Source: Promethearchaeota archaeon (GTDB lineage: Archaea > Asgardarchaeota > Lokiarchaeia > Sigynarchaeales > SOKP01). Taken from it: DNA of 17,165 nucleotides. The position numbers and the translations under genes are program-made. Under the pieces are notes generated by a model. The model had not been told where the DNA came from, made no database searches, and saw only the letters and a list, made by a program, of their open reading frames with translations. The stretch lies in NCBI GenBank assembly GCA_019057975.1, contig JAHLWJ010000068.1:1-17165 (forward strand), read 5' to 3'. This document shows, in pieces, positions 7,777-14,122 of the stretch (position 1 is the stretch's first letter; each line of letters opens with the position of its first letter).

Positions 7777-9180
7777 ATGGCGTGGGATGAAATTAAATTT
7801 GAAAACCTCTCTCATAGTGGTGGGATTTATAAATTAAGCTTATTTGATACCGGTTTTAACCTCCTTTTTCAAATTTATTGGTTTGAGAAGGCTGAAGATT
7901 ATGATAATGAAGCGGAAGGGTATAGGGTATTTTTTGGTATTAATTATTGGCCAGCAATACGGGAAATTCTGCTAACGATTACTCCCGCTAATAAAGAGGG
8001 ATTTGTTCCATGGGGGAATAAAAGAATTAAAATTGAACTCTTAAGAAATACTATCATTCTTTCGAGGCAGGCTTCAGATAAATCCGGAGGGGAATGGAAT
8101 ACTGAAGAAGATGATACCAAGAGAAGGGGCGGAACCGAAAAATCATTAACATTTACGAAAAAACTCATTAATAACATAGTGGAGATCTTTGATCGTTTAT
8201 TAGAAGCCTCGATATATCTTGGTGTCCGAACGAGCGATTGGGATGCCTTTTATCCTGACCAAATGGTGAATCATGATCAGAGCATGATTGCGCTCAAAAT
8301 ATTTCTCGAGAATGATGAAGACTACCAAATGTTCGTTAAGGCAGGTGTAGATCCCGAGGGAAAAGAGAGAATTATTAACAAAATTAAATTTTATGAAGAG
8401 GATGTAAAAAAACCATTCGAAGATAGGGAGTATAAAAAAATTGACCCCTACCATCGAGCCATGATTACTCAATGGAATTCAAAATTAAAACGTAGCGAAT
8501 TTAGTGAAATGGTAGTAGAACACGGGATTGCAGGGATTGTCTACGACACTCGTGGAGACGATGGTTATATTCAATTAACCCTCGGTGAAGAGGTATATAA
8601 GATTAATTTTGACTGGGAAATCAGAAATGATTGGATAGAAATTCATAAAAATGTGCCTATTTACTTTAACCGAAGAAATTATGTGAAGGAAAACCCAGCT
8701 TATTGCGCAATCGGTAATATCGTACTGGCTCCAACTATTCCTGAAAAAGCATATAAAAGCACCGTGAAAGAAGTCGAGAAACTAATTAATGATGTGGGGG
8801 GAGGATCTGCACCTTATTTCCTTTATGATGAAATGGGACAATTTCAAAGAAAAATAGACAAGCAATCAATAATGTTATCAATTCAATGTTCAAAAATTGC
8901 GCCTTTTTGGCCCGATATGGATAAAATCCCAAAAAACGGATACTTAATCACCGCATGGCATGAAGATTTTGGCGAACTCGAAAAAGTAATACGGACCGCC
9001 GGGACTAAAGGACGCAAAGAAAAGAGTGCTGGTATATTTAAAACTACGGATTATGGTTTGTTCGAATTTAATGAAGCAGGAATTAAACACTTTGGAGACA
9101 TTATAAAAAAACAATATAAAACTGGAACGATAACAGATTATAATGGTAATACGATTCCTAAAGTTCGAAAATGGTCATAA
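7777..9180 (+). CDS. Hypothetical protein, 467 aa, divergent partner of the helicase-nuclease
   Basis: I do not recognise this family. The protein is soluble (no signal peptide or membrane helix) and rich in aromatic residues and charge. The first 100 residues look like a beta-rich domain (IYKLSLFDTGFNLLFQIYWF, GYRVFFGINYW). A charged, flexible segment follows at 105-125. Residues 125-265 are mainly helical. Residues about 270-330 are again beta-rich (GIAGIVYDTRGDDGYIQLTL), with a second mixed region to the end. No nucleotide-binding P-loop, PD-(D/E)XK, HNH, GIY-YIG or zinc motif is apparent. It faces away from the helicase-nuclease gene across a 116-bp gap, and both look less AT-rich than the adjoining methyltransferase genes, so they may have arrived together. 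The ATG at 7777 is fixed by the TATA box 26 bp upstream. Real coding is supported by length and normal codon patterns; function is unknown. Confidence 0.8.
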   Translation: MAWDEIKFENLSHSGGIYKLSLFDTGFNLLFQIYWFEKAEDYDNEAEGYRVFFGINYWPAIREILLTITPANKEGFVPWGNKRIKIELLRNTIILSRQASDKSGGEWNTEEDDTKRRGGTEKSLTFTKKLINNIVEIFDRLLEASIYLGVRTSDWDAFYPDQMVNHDQSMIALKIFLENDEDYQMFVKAGVDPEGKERIINKIKFYEEDVKKPFEDREYKKIDPYHRAMITQWNSKLKRSEFSEMVVEHGIAGIVYDTRGDDGYIQLTLGEEVYKINFDWEIRNDWIEIHKNVPIYFNRRNYVKENPAYCAIGNIVLAPTIPEKAYKSTVKEVEKLINDVGGGSAPYFLYDEMGQFQRKIDKQSIMLSIQCSKIAPFWPDMDKIPKNGYLITAWHEDFGELEKVIRTAGTKGRKEKSAGIFKTTDYGLFEFNEAGIKHFGDIIKKQYKTGTITDYNGNTIPKVRKWS

Positions 9181-9186
9181 TCAGAC

Positions 9187-9194
9187 TTTTTTTT
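9187..9194 (+). terminator. T8 terminator after the 467-aa gene
   Basis: A run of eight T begins 7 bp after the stop codon, with no hairpin; this is a typical archaeal poly-U termination signal. Confidence 0.55.
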
Positions 9195-9223
9195 AGATAT
9201 TTTAACAAGGTTAAACTTAATCC

Positions 9224-9325
9224 TCAATGTATTAATCGTTGAAGAACTCTCTCATCATCATCAAAATCTATAAACACCATAATTTTTACTTTATATTCTT
9301 TTAACAATTTTAATAGTAACTTTTT
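9224..9325 (-). pseudogene. Short protein-like frame, 33 codons, in a convergent gap
   Basis: The minus strand is open between stops at 9326-9328 and 9224-9226. It reads KVKIMVFIDFDDDERVLQRL near its end, which looks like a beta-strand, acidic loop and helix of a real protein. An internal ATG at 9278-9280 would give 18 aa. It follows the adenine methyltransferase on the same strand after a 30-bp gap. It is probably the tail of a deleted gene; chance is not excluded because it is short. Confidence 0.2.
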
Positions 9326-9355
9326 CTATTTAGAAAATCGTATATTCAATTTTTA

Positions 9356-12049
9356 TCAATATTTAATATTTTGACTGATATAATTGTCTATATATTTTAC
9401 ATTCTCATTTTCTTTGATGCCTTTCAATAAATCTGAGACTTCTTCATTCTTCGCGATCTTATCCTTTAAATTCTTAAGTGCCTTAATAATGTGTCCTTCT
9501 GTTTCATCGATTTTTATCCTATAATCTACAAGACTTTCTATTTTCTTGATTAAGATATCTGATTCCAGAGGGTTAAAGAAATACAAGCTATAGATGATTG
9601 GATTCATTATTTCATTTTTATAAAAATCAATCAATTCTGAATTTTGAGCTATTTTTTCATGTAAATAAAGTAAAAATTTAGATAGGTGTGCAAAAATTTT
9701 CACATTTTTTATAGGTTTTACTGGGAGCCTTTCTAAATATGTGCTATCTAAATGCGTTGTTAAATAAGAGCGATTTATGATATATTTGTTGAAATAAAAC
9801 GCAAATAATTTTGAGTTAAGTAAAAGTAATAAATAACTATTAAAGAACTTAATGGCTTGGGCATTCTCATTAGGACTCCAAATAACTACACCCGAAATCG
9901 GAACGCAATCCTCTCGACATAACGAGGCCTTTGTGGAATTACTAATTTCGGGCAGAATAATAAGTGGGTACTTCAAAGAACCAATGTATTTTTCTACATT
10001 CTTGTTTTTTTCGATTTTCAAATCCTTTTTTAGGTAAAAAGGTTTAACACAACTTCCTTTAACTGCTATGATATCTCCTCTGTCTTTTCTCATCTCGACA
10101 TTCAATTTTCCAGGGCGTTTTGCACTTAAGAATCGTCCATAATACCCAAGTCTTTCGGAATTCTCATTAGTTTTATCAAGAATCTTGTCATAATGTAAAA
10201 CAAACCAGTTATACTTTTTAAACTTTTTTTTCTGTAGTATATGTTTTTCAACATGTTCTCCACGGATAATTGACACTTCAATATCATAATCGTCAATAAC
10301 TTCCTTTTTGAAAATTAAATCAACCATTTCAAGGGTGACATTACTATCTTTGAATGGATTTCCCTCATCGACGATTTTTTGTAAGTATGTTTTTTCGAGC
10401 ATGATATTCCTAATAAGAGTAAACTCGTCCTTTCGAGTAATTGTGTTAGGAACAATAAAGCCCAAATAACCACCACTCTTTAATTGTTTTATTGACCTCT
10501 CGATAAAAATAGAAGCAACATTCAATGACCCTGTTTTTCCTTCAAGGCTAGTGAGTTCCTCCTTTAAAATAGCTTTTTCTCTATCAGAAAGGATATCACC
10601 ATAGGGAGGATTACCAATTATTATATCAAAACCTGGTTCTTTCTTAATTTCTTTAGAATGATAGAAAACCTCCGGAAATTCTATAATCCAATGGAAAGGC
10701 AACAAATTATTAAACTTGTCTTTTTCTAAAGAGATATTGGCTTGTCTCAATATCTTTATTAAAAACCTTCTATTTACTTCATCATTTACTTGATTTGAGC
10801 TGATTTTTTCTTTATCTGAAATTATTCTTTGAAAATATTCTTTGAAAAGGGCTAAGAATTCAGTCTTTGAATCTAACTGCTCTATTGGTTCTCGCCATTT
10901 TGATAAATTCAATAGGTCTTTTTTTGTAACAACCCCTATTAACGAGTTTCCATTTTTAAAATTTAAATCTAATGCTTGAAATTCCCCTTGGTTTTTATTT
11001 AAGTAGGATAAATATGATAAAGCAAATCTCATTTTTATTAAATCTATAACAACCTTGGACAGATCAACACCATATATATTGTTTCTAAGAATGGTTGTTA
11101 GAGGATCATGAAACTCAATTTCCTCTGATGATTCATAGGTGACCCTAAGTATATCATGCAAACTCATATATATTTTTAATAACTTGTCCTTTAATCTTAT
11201 TAAAAATGACCCTCCTCCACATGAATTATCAATAATTTTAATTTTTGGTAAATATTCAAAAAGAAACTTTATCTTTTGTAAATCACATTTCTCTACTTTA
11301 TGTTTATCTAAAATATCTTTAATATTGCCTTCATAATTTTCTCTCTCTAAGATTCCATTAATATATGGATATATTGTATTATCTAAGATTCTATCAATTA
11401 CTTCTGGAGGTGTAAAAACTGTTCCAGTTACATTTTTTTTACCCTCTAAACTTTCTAATAAATCTCGTTCATAAATATATTCAAAAATTTTTGGAGTAAT
11501 TCCATCAAATTCATCATCATTTTCATTTATTGACCAAGAATATTTATTAAAAACTTCAAAAATATTATTCCAGAATCCTGCTGGAAAATTAGAAGATTTC
11601 AATTCAAGAATATCATCGATATTAAAAAGATTTCCTAAATACTGAGTTTTTATATTGTAATCCTTTTTGAGATTATTAGGAAATTCTTGTTCAGTGTCAT
11701 TTACTAATTTTAATAGAATTGGTATTATTATTTTTTTAAAATAATCGAAATTTAAAGTAGAGTGTAAGTCTTTTAAAATAAATTCGTTGTTAGATAAAAA
11801 TTTGGATTTTTCAAGAAAACTTAGAAAAATTAAACGGTAAATGAAGGATTTATATTCCTCTTTACTAAAAAAAGAGCTTAAATCATATAATTTCAAGATT
11901 TCTTGAAAATCTGTGTAAAAATTCGCTTCTTTCATTACTAAAAAGTATTTTTCTTTATTAATAATTATTAACTTATTTAAAATATAATTTAGATAACTAT
12001 TATGCTCAAGGAAAATTTTAAAGGCGAATTGGTAAGTACTCTTTGACAT
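9356..12049 (-). CDS. Eco57I-like N6-adenine DNA methyltransferase with C-terminal target-recognition region
   Basis: From the ATG at 12049 this is 897 aa; a TTG at 12100 would add 17. After an N-terminal helical part containing FIYRLIFLSFLEKSKFL, typical of Eco57I/type I-like methylases, come motif X GTVFTPPEV (209-217), motif I DNSCGGGSF (from 274; the usual DPxCGSG is altered to DNSCGGG), an IYGVDLSKVVIDLIKMR segment and motif IV FDIIIGNPPYG (NPPY 480-483). The C-terminal 350 residues look like a TaqI/Eco57I specificity region: LIILPEIS, VVIWSPN, LLLLLNSKLFAFYFN and YLERLPVKP. No PD-(D/E)XK motif is seen in the N-terminus, so unlike true type IIG enzymes it seems to lack its own nuclease. 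It is divergent from the GIY-YIG nuclease gene and probably protects the site that enzyme cuts. The start is uncertain because neither candidate has a Shine-Dalgarno. Confidence 0.88.
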   Translation of the reverse strand: MSKSTYQFAFKIFLEHNSYLNYILNKLIIINKEKYFLVMKEANFYTDFQEILKLYDLSSFFSKEEYKSFIYRLIFLSFLEKSKFLSNNEFILKDLHSTLNFDYFKKIIIPILLKLVNDTEQEFPNNLKKDYNIKTQYLGNLFNIDDILELKSSNFPAGFWNNIFEVFNKYSWSINENDDEFDGITPKIFEYIYERDLLESLEGKKNVTGTVFTPPEVIDRILDNTIYPYINGILERENYEGNIKDILDKHKVEKCDLQKIKFLFEYLPKIKIIDNSCGGGSFLIRLKDKLLKIYMSLHDILRVTYESSEEIEFHDPLTTILRNNIYGVDLSKVVIDLIKMRFALSYLSYLNKNQGEFQALDLNFKNGNSLIGVVTKKDLLNLSKWREPIEQLDSKTEFLALFKEYFQRIISDKEKISSNQVNDEVNRRFLIKILRQANISLEKDKFNNLLPFHWIIEFPEVFYHSKEIKKEPGFDIIIGNPPYGDILSDREKAILKEELTSLEGKTGSLNVASIFIERSIKQLKSGGYLGFIVPNTITRKDEFTLIRNIMLEKTYLQKIVDEGNPFKDSNVTLEMVDLIFKKEVIDDYDIEVSIIRGEHVEKHILQKKKFKKYNWFVLHYDKILDKTNENSERLGYYGRFLSAKRPGKLNVEMRKDRGDIIAVKGSCVKPFYLKKDLKIEKNKNVEKYIGSLKYPLIILPEISNSTKASLCREDCVPISGVVIWSPNENAQAIKFFNSYLLLLLNSKLFAFYFNKYIINRSYLTTHLDSTYLERLPVKPIKNVKIFAHLSKFLLYLHEKIAQNSELIDFYKNEIMNPIIYSLYFFNPLESDILIKKIESLVDYRIKIDETEGHIIKALKNLKDKIAKNEEVSDLLKGIKENENVKYIDNYISQNIKY

Positions 12050-12112
12050 CCCAAAGGGAAAATAAGATGAAATTTTACTTAATTTTAGAAAGGCTATCAA
12101 AACATTAATCTT

Positions 12113-12128
12113 AAATTTAATAAAAATT
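12113..12128. promoter_or_regulatory. Overlapping divergent TATA boxes of the GIY-YIG / methyltransferase pair
   Basis: AAATTTAATAAAAATT contains a plus-strand TATA-like box about 20-25 bp before the ATG at 12141. Its complement (AATTTTTATTAAATTT) sits 20-25 bp before the TTG at 12100. Both promoters would therefore compete for the same DNA, which would couple nuclease and methylase expression. The positions are seen; promoter function is inferred. Confidence 0.45.
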
Positions 12129-12140
12129 GAGTTCTAGTAT

Positions 12141-13160
12141 ATGGATCCAATACGCAATTATTCCACAACAATAACATCATATCTGCCATTTTCTGACGAT
12201 CGTTTACAATTCTTCGATATTCATGGTTGGGATGGTCAAGTGATTAAAATTAACCGTCAATTTTACATAGATCTCATCAGAAACCAAATGAATTTAGAAT
12301 TAAATCTCTCAGATGAGAAGAAAGATGATATCATCAATGAAATTTTAAATAGAACAGAAAATATTGATGGAATTTATATTTTATTTGGAGAAGATGTAAA
12401 AGATTTGAGTGAAGGAATTGCGTATATTGGGGAGACAAGCAATTTCAAACATAGAATGAAGCAACATTTCGCAAGCTATGAAAGTAATGAGAAAGAATCA
12501 AATCAAGATGACCCTACAAATGAGGAATGGGAATTTTTCTCAGACATTTTCTTTTTCTCAAAATCCCTCAAAATGGGCGGAGCAGGATTAGGAGAATCTC
12601 TCAGAAAAGCAATAGAGGTAAAAATCATCCAAGAGGCTAAAACATCAGAATATTATCGCGTATTAAACAAAACTGAAAATTATTCAGGGAAATTAAATTT
12701 AATTGATAAAGACATTTTAGAGGATTTTTTTAGTAAGATTAAAACACTATTAGAGCATCTAAGAAACCCATTACTAAAAGAAAAGATTATTATAGATGAG
12801 ACAGATGAAATTAATTATTTCATTTGTACTGAAAGAGGCGCTAATGCGACAATGTACCGGGCTAATACGGGAATATTAGTTCTTAAAAATTCTTTAATCG
12901 TGAAAGATTACATAACCACATTTCCAAAACAAAAGAAAAAGATTTTTGAAAGAAGATTGAACTTAATTGAAGAAGGTGTTCTAGAATCTCAAGATAATTC
13001 AAATACTTATATATTAAAAGAAGATCAAGAATTTAATTCTGCGTCAGGAGCGGCTGCTTTTGTTTCAGGAGGCCATTATAGTGGATATCTAGTTTGGAAG
13101 AAAAAATCCGATCCTGAAATAACATTAGGTGATTTTTTAAAACTTGAGCAAGAATTATAA
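12141..13160 (+). CDS. GIY-YIG nuclease with DUF4357-like C-terminal domain
   Basis: A 339-aa protein. Residues about 75-178 form a GIY-YIG endonuclease domain: GIY at 77-79, YIGET at 95-99, R105 and H109 in the RMKQH helix, catalytic E159 in the KAIEVKIIQEA helix, and N177 closing the domain. Residues about 225-335 resemble DUF4357, a domain common behind GIY-YIG nucleases. It has the ATMYRANTGILVLKNSLIV strand set, the ERRLNLIEEGVLE helix and the FNSASGAAAFVSGGHYSGYL signature. The first 70 residues are unassigned and may help recognise DNA. GIY-YIG restriction enzymes exist (Eco29kI, Hpy188I). Because the gene is divergent from an adenine methyltransferase that has a target-recognition region, I infer that it is the restriction half of that pair. 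The ATG at 12141 has a TATA-like box about 20-25 bp upstream and no Shine-Dalgarno. A GGATCC hexamer overlaps codons 1-3. Confidence 0.88.
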   Translation: MDPIRNYSTTITSYLPFSDDRLQFFDIHGWDGQVIKINRQFYIDLIRNQMNLELNLSDEKKDDIINEILNRTENIDGIYILFGEDVKDLSEGIAYIGETSNFKHRMKQHFASYESNEKESNQDDPTNEEWEFFSDIFFFSKSLKMGGAGLGESLRKAIEVKIIQEAKTSEYYRVLNKTENYSGKLNLIDKDILEDFFSKIKTLLEHLRNPLLKEKIIIDETDEINYFICTERGANATMYRANTGILVLKNSLIVKDYITTFPKQKKKIFERRLNLIEEGVLESQDNSNTYILKEDQEFNSASGAAAFVSGGHYSGYLVWKKKSDPEITLGDFLKLEQEL

Positions 13161-13239
13161 AACAAACCAATCTTTGACTCAAAATTGTAATTCATTATCA
13201 AAAATTAAAAAAACTTTTTGGTTACTAGTCACTAAAAGA

Positions 13240-13250
13240 GTTATATATAT
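13240..13250 (+). promoter_or_regulatory. TATA box of the 159-aa gene
   Basis: GTTATATATAT lies about 55 bp before the ATG at 13303. With transcription starting about 25 bp downstream, this leaves a short leader that carries the Shine-Dalgarno at 13292-13297. Confidence 0.5.
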
Positions 13251-13291
13251 CGTAACATTATTTTCTCAAGAATAGTTCTAAATATATTAGT

Positions 13292-13297
13292 AGGTGA
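13292..13297 (+). promoter_or_regulatory. Shine-Dalgarno that decides the start of the 159-aa gene
   Basis: AGGTGA is a perfect complement to the usual 16S 3' tail and ends 5 nt before the ATG at 13303. The in-frame GTG at 13294 lies inside this motif and is therefore unlikely to be the start. Confidence 0.65.
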
Positions 13298-13302
13298 AAT
13301 TA

Positions 13303-13782
13303 ATGAATTGGTTAATAATTTTTGATAATCCACAAGGTAAGTATCCCGAGATTAGATTCTTAACAATGTTAAATAATTTTTTAAAATCTTTAAAAAAATA
13401 TTCTACAATTGAGACAATTATTTATTCGCAGAATAGATTCCAAAATATCGAAATACAATCAAATGCAAAAAATAATTTATTAAACATCAAGGAAAAACCT
13501 ACTTCATCTAAAAATTTTGATGGAATTGTTATCTCAATAACTCAAAAAACAACTTTTAAATTAGCTGATAATACTACATTTAGAAATGAATTTCTTAGAA
13601 TATTGAATCGTCGCAGTACGAAAAATGTGCCAATAATTTTTTGTACTGGAAAAGTTGCATTTAATAATTTAATCAATTCACGCTTTATTAAGGATTTTAA
13701 TTTTGAATTTCATCAAAAAATTGGTGTGAATTGGTTTACTAATAATCTAAAATCTGTGGTGCTAAAAAAAATGACTAAATAA
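13303..13782 (+). CDS. Hypothetical protein, 159 aa, alternating beta/alpha pattern
   Basis: I do not recognise a family. The predicted pattern alternates strands and helices: WLIIFDN, helix FLTMLNNFLKSLKKY, strand TIETIIYS, strand GIVISIT, helix FRNEFLRILNRR, strand VPIIFCTG and helix KVAFNNLI. This suggests a small Rossmann-like or flavodoxin/receiver-like fold, with a D-N/D-G-bearing turn after the first strand. No catalytic motif is clear. The start ATG at 13303 is set by an AGGTGA site 5 nt upstream, with a TATA box further up. It lies 142 bp after the GIY-YIG gene and 340 bp before the OLD-family gene on the same strand. It has its own promoter, and a stem-loop directly over its stop codon suggests it is a separate transcript. 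A sensor or regulatory role is possible but not shown. Confidence 0.7.
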   Translation: MNWLIIFDNPQGKYPEIRFLTMLNNFLKSLKKYSTIETIIYSQNRFQNIEIQSNAKNNLLNIKEKPTSSKNFDGIVISITQKTTFKLADNTTFRNEFLRILNRRSTKNVPIIFCTGKVAFNNLINSRFIKDFNFEFHQKIGVNWFTNNLKSVVLKKMTK

Positions 13783-13807
13783 TTGTTATTTAAGAAGGTA
13801 ACAATTA
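13780..13807 (+). terminator. Stem-loop over the stop codon of the 159-aa gene
   Basis: TAATTGTTA (13780-13788, starting with the stop codon) pairs perfectly with TAACAATTA (13799-13807) across a 10-nt loop. No T-run follows, so it may stabilise the mRNA 3' end or aid termination rather than act as a classical terminator. Confidence 0.45.
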
Positions 13808-13929
13808 TAATGGTGTATGAAACAAAAAGTAATGGAAATATATATTCTTAAAATGTTTGGTTTATAAGTACCAATTACATCCTTGTCTTTTTATTATCTC
13901 CACTTTTAAAAATGTAATAGTTGGAAATT

Positions 13930-13953
13930 TTCGTGAAATAACCGTTTCACGAA
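13930..13953. repeat. Palindrome TTCGTGAAA-N6-TTTCACGAA
   Basis: Perfect 9-bp arms at 13930-13938 and 13945-13953 flank the 6-bp spacer TAACCG. The left 15 bp (TTCGTGAAATAACCG) recur exactly, inverted, at 16395-16409 beyond the OLD-family gene. A 24-bp dyad about 120-145 bp upstream of the TATA box suits a dimeric regulator or a recombinase rather than a terminator, as no T-run follows. Confidence 0.6.
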
Positions 13954-14070
13954 CATTTAGAAGAGCCTTTCAGTAGATGAATATAAGATAAAATTATAGA
14001 TAATATACTAATTCTTGCTAGTCTTTTTATTTTTAAGGTATTAATAGTTTAATTTACAAAATAGTTAAGA

Positions 14071-14077
14071 TTTATAA
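14071..14077 (+). promoter_or_regulatory. TATA box of the OLD-family gene
   Basis: TTTATAA lies about 50 bp before the ATG at 14123, which leaves a leader of about 25 nt carrying a ribosome site. Confidence 0.5.
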
Positions 14078-14109
14078 CCTTTGATTAATATTTTGAATTA
14101 AAAATTCTT

Positions 14110-14113
14110 GAGG
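14110..14113 (+). promoter_or_regulatory. Ribosome site GAGG selecting the start at 14123
   Basis: GAGG is 9 nt before the ATG at 14123 but only 3 nt before the ATG at 14117, and it overlaps the in-frame TTG at 14108. Spacing favours 14123. Confidence 0.5.
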
Positions 14114-14122
14114 TTTATGTTT

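Larger units (their letters stand above)
13783..14122 (+). other. 340-bp intergenic region before the OLD-family gene
   Basis: Apart from the stem-loop at its left end, the palindrome at 13930-13953 and the TATA box and ribosome site at its right end, I find no gene. The longest ATG frames here are only 13-16 codons. Confidence 0.5.

Noticed and set aside
9356..12049. BREX PglX or DISARM methylase
   Set aside because: The methylase resembles these distantly, but no PglZ, BrxC/L, DrmA/B or SNF2-type partner occurs in the window.
12143..12148. GGATCC at the GIY-YIG start as the system's own recognition site
   Set aside because: A single palindromic hexamer overlapping codons is expected by chance; nothing links it to the enzyme's specificity.
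13810..13851. 13-codon ATG frame after the 159-aa gene
   Set aside because: Too short, with no recognisable pattern, and it overlaps the hairpin region.
13930..13953. Intrinsic terminator of the 159-aa gene
   Set aside because: The palindrome is about 150 bp downstream of the stop and is not followed by a T-run. Its inverted partner beyond the OLD gene argues for a DNA-level role.
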